64,000 nucleotides of DNA from Ovis canadensis (Eukaryota; Chordata; Mammalia; Artiodactyla; Bovidae): positions 72,960,001-73,024,000 of the forward strand of contig NC_091262.1 in NCBI RefSeq assembly GCF_042477335.2, read 5' to 3'. Shown here piece by piece: positions 32,926-44,500 of this stretch (positions within the stretch are counted from its first letter, which is position 1; each line of letters begins with the position of its first letter). A program made the translations under genes and the position numbers. Below the pieces are notes generated by a model, which was not told the DNA's origin, ran no database searches, and saw only the letters and a program-made list of their open reading frames with translations.

Positions 32926-33444
32926 TGCTCCCTGTTCTTGAAGTAAAATCTCAACTGAAAAAGAGGTCACACTGCTTAAACTATTAAAGGCTAAGCAATT
33001 CCTGATGACACTGTAAGATACAATGGATTGCTACCCCAGGGAAGGGAAAGTGGTTGGTAACGTCTCTAGGCCTCTGGCTAGAGTGGGCAAGCAGCCAGCC
33101 TGGGGCACAGGGACCTCTGAATCAGCCAGACCTGGGTGCTCTGCTGAATTCTGATTCTTTTTAGCTGTGTCACCATGGGTCAGTTGCAGAACTGGCTTCA
33201 CATCCCTTCCTGGTAAAATGGGGACCGTGTAGTCCCTCCTTCATGGGGTCATTGCAGTGGGGAAATGAGTTGCTCACCCCACTGCCCTCAGGAGCTTGCC
33301 AGGAGCAATCTTGTGGAGCACAGCTGCTCTCACCTGGGCTGGGCACCCTGAGACCTAGTTCTGGTCTCAACTCAACCACAGACACCTCCTCCCACTTCCC
33401 CACTCTCTCCTCACCTGCTCAGCAAGAACACTGGTCTAAAGCCC
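32926..33444. other. No gene seen; weak MIR-like traces
   Basis: 'TGTGTCACCATGGGTCAGTT' near 33165 is MIR-like. Nothing coding was recognised. Confidence 0.4.
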
Positions 33445-33620
33445 TGGTTCTCCACTTTGGCAGTAAAATAAAATCAGCTGGGAAGTTATAAAAGGTCTTC
33501 TTTCCCATCCTCCCCCAGCCTCACTCCTATAGTTTCTGATGTCACTGGTCTGGAGTGGGCTCAGATATCAGTGCTTTTTTTCTCAGTGATTCTCACACGC
33601 AACGAGAGTTGAGAAGTCAT
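33445..33620 (+). repeat. MER5-like (hAT-Charlie) remnant
   Basis: 'CTGGTTCTCCACTTTGGCAG' opens and 'AGTTTCTGATGTCACTGGTC' and 'GAGAGTTGAGAAGTCATT' close it, in MER5 order. Confidence 0.5.
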
Positions 33621-34064
33621 TATTCTAGCTGTTCTCAAGCCCCTTCATGCTCTAAAACTTGTCACTGGACTCAGCTTTACTCCAAAAATATCTGATAAAT
33701 CATCTGATAGGTTTCAAGCACTGTGTCAGGACTTTGGTCCAGTAACATTTCATTTATTTCACTGCTTAGGAAATGCCTGAGTGGCTTAAGCTGGGAGTTT
33801 TCAGATAAGGTTCTTTTAACCCTTTATATTAACCTACTTCCGTCTTGCCAATTTATCAAATAAACAAACTTTATGAATAACCACCATAATGCTCGAGTTC
33901 ATTGTACTATGATCTCTGCAGGTTAAAAGCAGGATTGAAATATTTGTGAGCAACTCTAGCTTACCCTGGGTCAACACTGAGTCATCCCTATGCACTCTGC
34001 CTTCACCTCTAGTTTAGTGGTTTTTAACAAGTTTGGAGCAATCGGTAACTTTCACACATACAAA

Positions 34065-34135
34065 GAATGAGAAAGAAAGAGAAGAAGGATAGAAGGAAAG
34101 ATGGAAGAAAGGAAAGAAGGAAGGGAAGGAGGGAG
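34065..34135. repeat. Purine (GAAA/GAAG)n low-complexity tract
   Basis: About 70 bases almost entirely A and G. Confidence 0.85.
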
Positions 34136-35049
34136 AGCTTCTTCTTATACAGCAGCAATACCGATGACAAAATAGCCTGGAACAAACTTGGGAAATGTCA
34201 CGGTAATGGAGGCAAAGTTGTAAATGCTGCTGAAGAACAAAAAGAAGTTGCAAACAGAAGGAAAGATGCAACATGATCTTGGGGAGGAAGACGCAGCATC
34301 ATAAAAAGGTCAGTTCTTTCCATGTTAAATTAGAAATTTAATGGGAACTCAATACAGTCATCAGTAGGATATTGTAACTGAACAAGCTGATTCTATAATT
34401 CATTTGAAAGAAATAAGCAAGCAAGAACAGTCAGTAAGATTCTGAAACAATAGAAAATATTAAGAAAGAAGAAAATATTGGGAGAGGACTAACATATTAA
34501 AACATATTATATAACTCAATAATAAATTATGAAATTGTAATTTATTAATTATGAACACAAATAAAACCAGATGCTGCATGAAGAGACTGATCATTGGAGC
34601 TAAATAGAATAATTCCAAATCCATAATGGGATTTAGACCATGATGAAGAAGGTATTTCAAATCAGTGGGAAAAATGTGGATGAGTAAGTAGAACTGAGAC
34701 AAGAAAGTTGTTATCTGGAAATAAGAGTTGGATCATAATTCTGGCCATAATCATTGAGTCTGTTTACAAATACTCCAGTTCTTTCTCTGACCATGTGATT
34801 TGCTTTGACCAGTGAAATGTGAGCATAAATGTGTTCCTTCCAAGGGGCAACTTTAAGAGCCAGGGAGTGAGCCATGACGCCTCTATGTTCCTGGCACAGA
34901 GACCAACAATGTTCCTGTGAGCCTGGCTCCCAGAGGCCCCAGCTAACCCAAGTGAACATGTAACGGGAGTAGGAAATGGACCTTTGCTGTTTTCAGTGAT
35001 GAGGCTTCGGTGGATACTGCAGCATACATGAGGTTATCCTAATGGTTGC
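34136..35049. other. No gene seen; A/T-rich intergenic DNA with an old repeat at about 34780-34870
   Basis: 'TGATTTGCTTTGACCAGTGA' and 'AATGTGAGCATAAATGTG' resemble a widespread old mammalian repeat, family not named. Confidence 0.4.
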
Positions 35050-35547
35050 ATTCACACCATACACCAGGATGAATTTCACAGACATGAAAGATTTAAATGT
35101 AAAAAGTGGAACCCAAAAAGTACTAGAAGAAATCATAAAAGAACTTAAAACCTTGGAGAAGGGAATGCCTTTGTAACTAAGCAATAAAACCTCAAAACTG
35201 TTTTTAAAAGATTAATAATTTTAGATACATATTAAATTTATAAAGTCTCTGCATGACAAAAACTACCATAGTCAGAGTCAAAATACAAAGGAGAAAAACT
35301 AGAGGAAATACACACAATTTATATCATGGAAAGAAGACTAATTTCATTTCTATCTAAAGAGTTCTTATAAATCAATATGAAAAAGACTAATGACCCAAAA
35401 AAATAATAATTGTTCATAATAAAACAAGTGAACTTGACTCTTAAACTTATAAAAATATGTTCAGATTAAGAGAAATGTAAATTAAAACTACAAATGAGAA
35501 GCTCTGCTTCATCTGTTAGACCAGAGCAAAGACCAGAGTTGATGCTG

Positions 35548-35685
35548 GGACTTCCCTGGTGGTCCAGTGGCTAAGATGCCTTGCTCCCAATGCAGGGGGC
35601 CTGGGTTCAATCCCTGGTCAGGAAACTAAGATCCCACATGCTGCAACTAAGACCTGGCACAGTCAAGAAAGGGAAAAAATAGTTG
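35548..35685 (+). mobile_element. CHR-type SINE
   Basis: 'GGGACTTCCCTGGTGGTCCA' to 'AGATCCCACATGCTGCAACT' and an A-rich tail. Confidence 0.85.
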
Positions 35686-35816
35686 TTGCGATACTGATAA
35701 CAGTGTAGGAAACTGTGAAATAGTGATAGGGACTCATATATTCTTACAGCAAATTTAAATTTAAACAGCCTCTATGTGTAGATATCTGATAATAACTCTG
35801 AAAATTATAAGTACAT

Positions 35817-35992
35817 ATGCCTGCAATCCGGGAGACCCAGGTTCGACCCCTGGGCTGGGAAGATCCTCTGGAGGAGGGCATGACAACCCACTACAGGATT
35901 TTTGCTTGGAGAATTCCATGAACACAGGAACCTGGAGAGCTCCAGTTCACGGGGTCACAAAGAATCAGACATGACTGAGTGAATTTATACAT
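35817..35992 (+). mobile_element. Bov-tA SINE, left end missing
   Basis: Starts within 'TGCCTGCAATCCGGGAGACC' and ends 'CAGACATGACTGAGTGA'. Confidence 0.85.
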
Positions 35993-36510
35993 ACCTTTTA
36001 ACCCAGCAATCCATTTTTAGGAACTTATTCTTTAGGTATACTTACAATGCTGATAAATATGTAAAACAAAGTTATTCATTGAAGCTTCATTAAAATTGCA
36101 AAAAGGAAAGAAAAGTGAACAACCTAAATACTCCATCAATAAGTGACAGTTTGCGTAAGTAACAGTCCATGCATATAATGGAATCTAATGCAGACAAAAG
36201 AACGAACACACTCATCATGACTCTGTGAACTGATAGGGAAGGATCACCAAAATACTGCTAAGTACATTAAAAAAGCAAGGTGCATGACAGTAAATTACAC
36301 TGCCATTTGTATATGAGCAAAACATTTCTGGAAAAAAAACATTCAAGTTGTTAAAAACATGCTTGCCTCTGGGAAGGGGACAATGGTGAGTGGGGGAGGT
36401 TTGGAGGCAGATTTGACTGTATTCCTTTAATTCGCTTTGAATTTTGAATGATGTCAAAATCACCTCTTTAAAAAGCAACTTTAAATAATGTGGAGAACAA
36501 AAGTTCTCTG

Positions 36511-36550
36511 AGTGTAACTAGTTAGAGTGTAACTAGTTAGAGTGTAACCA
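36511..36550. repeat. 15-bp tandem repeat, about 2.7 copies
   Basis: AGTGTAACTAGTTAG occurs at 36511 and 36526, and a partial third copy at 36541. Confidence 0.9.
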
Positions 36551-37186
36551 GAATTAGCCAGCATGAGAGCACAACTAGGACCCATCAAACAATGAAATTA
36601 AGTGTTTATATGTTTCCAAGTATTGGAAACAATTATGTAACCCTAGATGGGTTTGGAATTTCATACCAGGAAGGTTCAAGGCAATTGACCATAATTTCCC
36701 ACCACACAGAGTTTTCTATATTTCAGAATTGGAAGCCATTTCTTCAGAAAATCTAAAGCCAACCCTTTTTTAAAAGGTCAACTCTAATTCCACTTCAGCT
36801 GAGAGATTGTCTTCCTTAACTAAAGCCATCAAGTTGCTCCAGAGTACCAAATGCATTTTCATCTTCTTATCTTAGACAAAAGCTCCTATGGAGATTGTAC
36901 TCACGGCTTCCTTTTCAACAGAGGCCACGAAAGGCCTTTGCCCAAAAAGAGAATTTTCTATCCACCTAAGTCACTAATTTCAGGTGAAATACCGACCTGG
37001 ATTACCTGAGCAGAAGAGTGATGATACATCAGAGATCTCTGATGCTTCAGGAGAAGGACAAAATTGGGCCTCCTACCCATTGTTCCACCCCAATTCTATG
37101 TTGCCCACTCTAAGGACATTGTATATAATGTTAGCCTGAGAAGAAGTGTTATTTCATAAAGACCTAGATTTGAATCCATGCTTCAT
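36551..37186. other. No gene seen
   Basis: A/T-leaning unassigned intergenic DNA. Confidence 0.4.
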
Positions 37187-37650
37187 TGGGCTTCCCTCAT
37201 AGGTCAGTTGGTAAAGAATCAGCCTGCAGTGCAGACCCTGGTTCAATTCCTGGGTCGGGAAGATCTGCTGGAGAAGGGATAGGCTACCCACTCCAGTATT
37301 CTAGCCTGGAGAATTCCATGGCCTATACAGTCCCTGCAGAGAAGGCAATGACACCCAACTCCAGTACTCTTGCCTGGAAAATCCCATGGATGGAGGAGCC
37401 TGGTAGGCTGCAGTCCATGGGGTGGCTAAGAGTCGGACACGACTGAATAATCGCATTTTCACTTTTCACTTTCATGCATTGGAGAAGGAAATGGCAACCC
37501 ACTCCAGTGTTCTTGCCTGGAGAATCCTAGGGACGGGGGAGCCTGGTGGGCTGCTGTCTGTGGAGTTGCACAGAGTCAGACACGATTGAAGCAACTTAGC
37601 AGAAGCAGCAGCATACAGTCCCTGAGAAAAGAGTCGGAAACAGTGAGCGA
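37187..37650 (+). mobile_element. Bov-tA SINE interrupted by a BovA2-type SINE
   Basis: The outer element runs 37187 to about 37335 and resumes at about 37613. The inner element (about 37338-37611) has two half-units and an AGCAGCAGCA end. ATACAGTCCCTG occurs before and after the inner element, a 12-bp target duplication proving nested insertion. Confidence 0.85.
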
Positions 37651-37856
37651 CTTTCAGTGTCATTGAGAGTTTTATGCAGAATCCCTCACATTAGGAAACC
37701 ATCTGAATGTGGCAAGAGGCTCAGATGACAACGGATTCACATTTGAATGGATATTGAAGAATTAAGCAGCATGACCATGGCAATAAAGATTCTGACAATG
37801 AGCATCCCAGAAGCACCACCAGGGCAGAAGAACTGAGGGCTGCTTACAGTTTAATG

Positions 37857-37960
37857 GGGCTTGCCTGTTGGCTCAGACGGTATAGAATCTGCCTGCAATG
37901 GAGGAGACCTGGGTTCAGTCCCTGGATTGGGAAGATCCCCTGGAGAAGAGAATGGCAATG
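37857..37960 (+). mobile_element. Truncated Bov-tA SINE
   Basis: Left half only: 'GGGGCTTGCCTGTTGGCTCA' to 'GAAGAGAATGGCAATGC'. Confidence 0.85.
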
Positions 37961-38128
37961 CATATTAGAAATGAATTTCCAATCAACTGGATGGAGACTC
38001 AGAGCTAGATGAATTTACTTTTTTCTTTTTTTTAAAGAAAGGCTACACCATTCCTCATATGCCTAAATTGGTGGGATAAGATAATTATCTACTACTTTTA
38101 TTTTTGTTATCACTATCAGGTTAGTGGG

Positions 38129-38325
38129 GGCTTCCTGGTGGCTCAGATGATAATGAATCACCTGCAATGTGGGTTTGATCCCTGGGTTGGGAAAATCCCC
38201 TGGAGGAGGGCATGGCAACCCACTCCAGTGTTCTTGCCTGGAGAATCCCCATGGACAGAAGAGCCTGGCAGCTACAGTCCACGGGGTCCCAAGAGTTGGA
38301 CATAACTGTACGACTGAACACATTA
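38129..38325 (+). mobile_element. Bov-tA SINE
   Basis: 'GGGCTTCCTGGTGGCTCAGA' to 'AGTTGGACATAACTGTACGA'. Confidence 0.88.
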
Positions 38326-38776
38326 AGTTAATATTTTGCAGGAGATGCTGCTTTTCTTGTGTCCCAACCTGTTGACTCACATAAGTATGTGTCCATGGGT
38401 GGGGGAGCTTTCTCAGGCATTGTCTCACTTCCCTAACCTGAACCTCCTTGACAAGAGCAGCTGTCTCTGTCTGCGGCTCCACAGCTCAGACTCTGCCTTC
38501 TGTTTTCTGCCCAGATCCTTTGGATCAAAATGACACTTGTGCTCAGTTACGAGTCCCTTATTGGCCCCCAGACACTGTCCCTTTAGCTCCACACTCTGCT
38601 CCCATCTAGGTTAGTCCCACCCATGCTGGTATCTGAAAGTTTTAGCAGCCATGGATGACCAAGATTGTCCAGAGGAATCATTTAACTTGCCCACTCTGAA
38701 CACCCAAATCTCAACTAAATTAATCACGTTAGGTGAGTTCAGTATATTTCGAAAGCTTCTTTAACTGGAGCTTTGT
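38326..38776. other. No gene seen
   Basis: Unassigned intergenic DNA between two SINEs. Confidence 0.4.
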
Positions 38777-39418
38777 GTGCATGCATGCTCAGTCACTTCA
38801 CTTGTGTCCGACTCGGCGACCCCATGAACTGTAGCCCTCCAGGCTCCTCTGTCCGTGGGATTTGTTGGAAAAGAATTTTCAGACACAGAGCATTTCAGAC
38901 AGGAGTGAGTTGATTAAGAACAAAGAGCAAAGACAACGAAGGCACTGATAATGCCTCCTGATAGACCAGGACGTCTCCCAACTTTTATAGGAAGAGTTGA
39001 CAGTTTTCTTGAATTAAGAGCCAATTTTTATAGCCACAAGACAAAAAAAAAAAATTCCTGCTGGAAGGTTGGTGTTAAGCGATTGGTTAGGGCTCTATAT
39101 GGTTTTCACTGGCGTGAACATCTTTGCCTAATTTGGTGTCAGAAAACTTGTTAGTGATGATCAGGGCGCTTTTGGTAACAGTTACAAAGGGTCTCAGTAA
39201 GCTTCGGAGGTGACGTTAGTTCTGGGCTCTGCTTCTGTGGCTGTGGTGTCGCCTTGAACCTGTGGCCTGGTGCAGGACTCAACAGGATTTTCCCAGCAAG
39301 AATACTGGAGTGGGTTGCTGTGCCCGGAGGATCTTCCTGAGCCAGGGATCAAACTCAGGTCTCCTACGTCTCCTGCACTGCAGACGGATTCTTTACTGCT
39401 GAGCCACCAGGGAAGCCT
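38777..39418 (-). mobile_element. Bov-tA SINE split by a solo LTR
   Basis: The right half of the SINE (38777-38862) and its left half (39285-39418) are separated by a 422-bp insertion at the point 'GTGGGATT|TTCCCAGCAAG'. Confidence 0.85.
38863..39284 (-). mobile_element. Solo ERV LTR with 5-bp target duplication
   Basis: The 422-bp insert begins TGTTG and ends CAACA (TG...CA with a 5-bp inverted repeat). It is flanked by GGATT at 38858-38862 and 39285-39289. On the minus strand it carries TATAAAA-type boxes (for example TATAAAAGTTGG) about two thirds of the way in, which suggests minus orientation. There is no internal viral coding sequence, so it is a recombined solo LTR. Family not identified. 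Confidence 0.8.
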
Positions 39419-39454
39419 AGAACTTTTGAATATAAGAAAAAGAAAAGTTCACTG

Positions 39455-40497
39455 AGAGTCATTGATTCCATGTCTTGGAATAAGAAGTACCACCTGACCT
39501 GCCTCTTGAGAAACTTGTATGCAGGTCAGGAAGCAACAGTTAGAACTGGACATGGAACAACAGACTGGTTCCAAATAGGAAAAGGAGTACGTCAAGGCTG
39601 TATATTGTCACCCTGCTTATTTAACTTCTATGCAGAGTACATCATGAGAAACGCTGGACTGGAAGAAGCACAAGCTGGAATCAAGATTGCCAGGAAAAAT
39701 AACAATAACCTCAGATATGCAGATGACACCACCATTATGGTAGAAAGTGAAGAGTAACTAAAAGGCCTCTTGATGAAAGAGAAAGAGGAGAATGAAAAAG
39801 TTGGCTTAAAACTCAACATTCAGAAAACTAAGATCATGGCATCCGGTCCCATCACTTCATGGGAAATAGATGGGCAAACAGTGGAAACAGTGTCAGACTT
39901 TATTTTGGGGGGGCTCCAAAATCACTGCAGATGGTGACTGCAGCCATGAAATTAAAAGACGCTTACTCCTTGGAAGAAAAGTTATGACCAACCTAGATAG
40001 CATGTTCAAAAGCAGAGACGTTACTTTGCTAACAAAGGTCCGTCTAGCGAAGGCTATGGTTTTTCCAGTAGTCATGTAAGGATGTGAGAGTTGGACTGTG
40101 AAGAAAGCTGAGTGCTAAAGAATTGATGCTTTTGAACTGTGGTGTTGGAGAAGACTCTTGAGAGTCCCTTGGACTGCAAGGAGATCCAACCAGTCCATTC
40201 TAAAGGAGATCAGCCCTGGGTGTTCATTGGAAGGAATGATGCTAAAGCTGAAACTCCAGTACTTTGGCCACCTCATGCGAAGAGTTGACTCATTGGAAAA
40301 GACTCTGATGCTGGGAGGGATTGAGGGCAGGAGGAGAAGGGGACGACAGAGGATGAGATGGCTGGATGGCATCATGGACTCAATGGACGTGAGTCTGAGT
40401 GAACTCTGGGAGTTGGTGATGGACAGGGAAGCCTGGCGTGCTGCGGTTCATGGGGTCGCAAAGAGTCGGACATGACTGAGTGACTGAACTGAACTGA
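39455..40497 (+). mobile_element. BovB (RTE) LINE fragment with reverse-transcriptase YADD motif
   Basis: Translation gives 'LLRNLYAGQEATVRTGHG', 'IGKGVRQGCILSPCLFNF' and 'NNLRYADDTTIMVESEE'. These are RT palm blocks including the catalytic YADD. A TAA at 39755-39757 and later frameshifts interrupt it. The C-terminal part (40158-40475) ends '[18 protein letters not shown]', and the 3' tail is ACTGAACTGAACTGAA. The element is truncated at its 5' end and cannot encode a working protein. BovB is the ruminant RTE family known for horizontal transfer. Confidence 0.93.
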
Positions 40498-41868
40498 ATT
40501 GAATATATTATGGACTTTTATATCATAAATATTAACCTCATATCTGTCATGTTTGATATATGCATTATATACATTATAATATATATAATGTACATTATAT
40601 ATATTATATACATTATATGTAATGTATAACATATAGAATATATTGTATTATTAATACTATATATTATATGTGTATATAATATATATTATATTATTATCAA
40701 ATGTTATATATATTATATTATATTATAAAGATAATATATATCATATTCTAAAGATAATATATTATATAATAAATATGATATATATCATTTATAAATGTAT
40801 AAAGATATTATATATGATATATGATACTAAATATGACATATTATATATTATATTATATATAATAATATATTATATTACAAAATTATATAATATATGCTGC
40901 TGCTACTGCTGCTACTGTTGATTCAGTCGTGTCTGACTCTGTGTGACCCCATAGACGGCAGCCCACCAGGCTCCCCCGTCCCTGGGATTCTCCAGGCAAG
41001 AACACTGGAGTGGGTTGCCATTTCCTTCTCCAATGCATGAAAGTGAAAAGTGAAAGTGAAGTCACTGAGTCGTGTCCAGCTCTCAGCGACTCCATGGACT
41101 GCAGCCTACAGGCTCCTCTGTCCATGGGATTTTCCAGGCAAGAGTACTGGAGTGGGATGCCATTGCCTTCTCCGTATATAATATATATTTATATATTATA
41201 TTACATATATTATATACATTATATATATTATATTATCATTTTATTATATAATTATTAATGCTATATATAATATGTTATAATTTGTTATATATTATATTAT
41301 ATATGTTATATCTGTAATATATATTATTTATATATTATATATTGTTTATAGCATATATAATATCTTTTTATATATTTATAAAATAATAGATATAATATAT
41401 ATAATAGATATGTAATTAAAATTATAATAAATATATTATAATTATATAATGTAATGTAATATATTATCATATATAATGTAATGTATTATACTGTATTATA
41501 ATATTTTATTATATGTTATATTATATTAATATATATTAGATATATTATTTTATATTATAAATATATAAAATACATGATATATGATATTAAATGTGATATA
41601 TAATATATAATATATTATAATGTATTATTTATAATATATTCACATATAAATATATTTATAAATTATCTTAATAAATATAAATATAAATTATAATATATTT
41701 ATAGATGAATACAAATAAATATGTTTATATTTATATTTATATCTATAATACACTCATATTACTATATATTATATCATTATATTATATAATTATATAATTA
41801 TTATATATTATTATATTATATAAATATATTATATTTATATATAATTTATATATTATAAATATAAATTC
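40498..41868. repeat. A/T-only low-complexity block (about 1.1 kb without the inserted SINE)
   Basis: Nearly every base is A or T in TATA/ATAT/TTATA variants, from the BovB tail to about 41868. A BovA2 SINE interrupts it at 40894-41174. The composition predicts easy melting and many short self-complementary segments. It starts exactly at the 3' tail of the BovB element, so it may have grown from that tail. Confidence 0.95.
40894..41174 (-). mobile_element. BovA2 SINE inside the A/T block
   Basis: A GCTGCTGCTACTGCT start on the plus strand, then two complemented half-units ending 'GGATGCCATTGCCTTCTCC'. Low divergence suggests a young insertion. Confidence 0.93.
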
Positions 41869-42161
41869 AGCTTTCTCTTAATTATTTTGCCAACTTTTAA
41901 TCATAAAGTTATAACCCTGCAGACTATTTGCTTTGTTACTGTACAGGTATATTTGAAAAGGTAGGATAGACTACGTATGATTTAGTGGTTCGTTAGTTTG
42001 GTTTAGAGCTTTGTAATGCTTAGGCACACGCTGTGTGGACTTCTAGTTATAGTCTGATCCCAGGGCCTGTATTCATTGTCGCGCTCTAGCTTCTGTGAAT
42101 GTCAGGACAGACCTTCACACACAGACCTTGATGCACATGCGCTTATCTCATTTATATAAAG
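41869..42161. other. No gene seen
   Basis: Short unassigned segment between the A/T block and a SINE. Confidence 0.45.
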
Positions 42162-42352
42162 GAAACTGAAAGTTGCTCAGTTGTGTCTGACTCTCTGAGA
42201 TCCCATGGGTATAGTCCATGGAATTCTCTAGGCCAGAATACTGGAGTGGGTAGCCTTTCCCTTCTCCAGGGGATCTTCCCAACCCAGGGATCGAACCCAG
42301 GTCTCCCGCATTGCAGGCAGATTCTTTACCAGCTGAGCCAAGAGGGAAGCCC
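42162..42352 (-). mobile_element. Bov-tA SINE
   Basis: 'GAAACTGAAAGTTGCTCAGT' to 'CCAGCTGAGCCAAGAGGGAA' on the plus strand. Confidence 0.9.
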
Positions 42353-42785
42353 AGTTTATATTACATAAGTTGTGAATAAAAGAACAAATGAACATTAGCA
42401 AGCCAAAATTCAAATTAGTTTTAACAATGTTCTCTGTGACATTGTAGAGAAACTTGCAAGGCAAAGCGTTTTAATAATAAATAAACTGTTAATTTAATGT
42501 AATGCATTTATAAAACCAAGCAGTCCTAACATATACTATGAAGGCAGTTGAATAAATTTAATATTTATTCTCAATTTCAGTTTCTGCAACATTTTGGAAA
42601 ACTAGGAAGAGTCAAACATCCAACTTCATCTCACATTTGATGGTCAAGCATCCCAGATGTTGCCATTAAATCGGGACAAGAAAAGGAGGCCAGAGGGTAT
42701 TTTTATTAGTTCACATTGTTCTTTAATTTCCACCTAATGCAATTCTGAATGAAGTAGAAATAAAGAGATATAATTTCTGGAGGAA
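42353..42785. other. No gene seen; A/T-rich
   Basis: Unassigned intergenic DNA. Confidence 0.4.
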
Positions 42786-43370
42786 GAGTTGAAATCAAGT
42801 TATTTTTAGATCGTCTGATATATCAAGAAAACCCAAGAGAATCATCTGAAAAGCTATTAAAAAGAAATGAGAGTTCAGTAATATAGCCAAGTCTATGATA
42901 AAAATGCCAAAGTTAATAACTTTTTTAATATACCAGCAATAACAGATGAGAGGACATAAAGAGAAAAAGAGACTCCCTTTACAATAACAATAAAAAACAT
43001 AAAATCTCTAAGAACGACTCTAAAAAGATAATGGAAGAATCTTCATGAAGAAAAATATGAAGCTTTGCTGAGGGCCATAAAAGAAGACTTAAGAAAATCA
43101 AGAGAACATGTCTCTGAATAAGAAGACAAGATGGGGAAAAGATGCCAATTTATTCCAAATTAAATAAAGATTTAATGCAATAACAGTCAAACCAACAGGA
43201 GCTTTTCATAATTTGACAGTAGTAGACATAAAATGACTCTTTTAAAAAGTTAGAGTAGCTGATAGACTTCTTTCAAACAAAAGGGAAACACATTCATTAA
43301 GCTCCCAGTTATTAAAAAGTATTATCTATCTACATTAATTAAAACAGTGTATACTGGTGTGATTACAGGT
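42786..43370 (+). mobile_element. Ancient L1 ORF2 remnant
   Basis: 'TATACCAGCAATAACAGATG', 'GAGACTCCCTTTACAATAAC' and 'GCCAATTTATTCCAAATTAA' are L1 ORF2 sequence with many indels. Confidence 0.6.
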
Positions 43371-43774
43371 CCATCCGAGGAAAAACAAAAGCCTATTTGT
43401 TTCTTTAACTCCTTAATGATCTTGTCCCAACCCTCTTCCCCAATTCCAATTGCTTTTAACCTGTGAAACCCATTCTCAGGCCAATTCAGCAAAAGTACAA
43501 TCTACATATGTCTCCAAATGCTCCTTGATTTGTAAATTTTTATCATAAAAGCTATATATTTGGAAAATGTAAAACTATTCATCTTTTTATGGTACACACA
43601 TAGGCTAAAAAATCCTCCCCAGTGTAACCCATGGTAACCGTGACACTAAAGTTGGGGGGAAGATGCACTTTTCAGCCAGTGTTGTTGGATAATGTGGCAA
43701 CTACTCTGCTGACAAACTGTTCATGGGGTTCTCAGAGCAAGAATACTGACGTGGTTTGCCATTCTCTTCTCCAG
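43371..43774. other. No gene seen; contains a short SINE scrap near 43725-43775
   Basis: 'AGAGCAAGAATACTGACGTG' resembles a Bov-tA middle piece just before the BovB fragment. Confidence 0.4.
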
Positions 43775-44500
43775 CCCCTTGATGAAAGTGAAAGAGGAGA
43801 GTGGAAAAGCTGGCTTAAAACTCAACATTCAAAAGCTAAGATTACGGCATCCAGTCCCATCACTTCATGGGAAATAGATGGGGAAACAACGGAAACAATG
43901 ACAGACTTTATTTTCTTGGGTTCCAAAATCACTGCAGACGGTGACTTCAGCCATGAAATTAAAAGATGCTTGCTCCTTGGAAGAAAAGCTATGACAAACC
44001 TTGACAGCATATTAAAAAGCAGAGACACTACTTTGTCAACAAAAGTCCATCTAGTCAAGGCTATGGTTTTTCCAGTAGTCATGTATGGATGTGAGTTGGA
44101 CCATAAAGAAAGCGAGCACTGAAAAATTGATGCTTTTGAACTATGGTGTGGAGAAGACTCTTGAGAGTCCCTAGGACTGCAAGGAGATCCAACCAGTCAA
44201 TTCTAAAGCAAATCAGTCCTGAATATTCATTGGAAGGACTAATGCTGAAGCTGAAGCTCCAATACTTTGGCTGCCTGATGCAAAAAACTGACTCATTGGC
44301 AAAGACCCTGATGCCGAGAAAGATTGAAGGCAGGAGAAGGGTACAACAGAGGATGAGATGGCTGGATGGCATTACTAACTCGATGGACATGAGTTTGAGC
44401 AAGCTCCAAGAGTTGGTGATGGACAGGGAGGCCTGGCGTGCTGCAGTCCATGGGGTCGCAAAGAGTCGGACACAACTGAGCAACTGAACTGAAATGATGC
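43775..44500 (+). mobile_element. BovB LINE 3' fragment
   Basis: Begins in the post-YADD region ('CCCTTGATGAAAGTGAAAGA'). It continues with 'FIFLGSKITADGDFSHEIKR' and 'RKAMTNLDSILKSRDTTLST', and ends '[20 protein letters not shown]'. A frameshift near 44110-44150 breaks it. Confidence 0.92.

Larger units (their letters stand above)
35050..36480 (+). mobile_element. Ancient L1 ORF2/3' remnant carrying two later SINEs
   Basis: It runs from 'ACACCAGGATGAATTTCACA' (ORF2 C-terminal region) to 'GGGAGGTTTGGAGGCAGATT' and 'TTTGAATGATGTCAAAATC' (3' region). It is interrupted by a CHR SINE (35548-35685) and a Bov-tA (35817-35992), and is heavily mutated. Confidence 0.65.

Noticed and set aside
39470..40475. 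Reverse-transcriptase frames as host genes
   Set aside because: They are BovB LINE sequence with an in-frame stop and frameshifts. The same holds for 16.25-18.25 kb and 43.8-44.5 kb.
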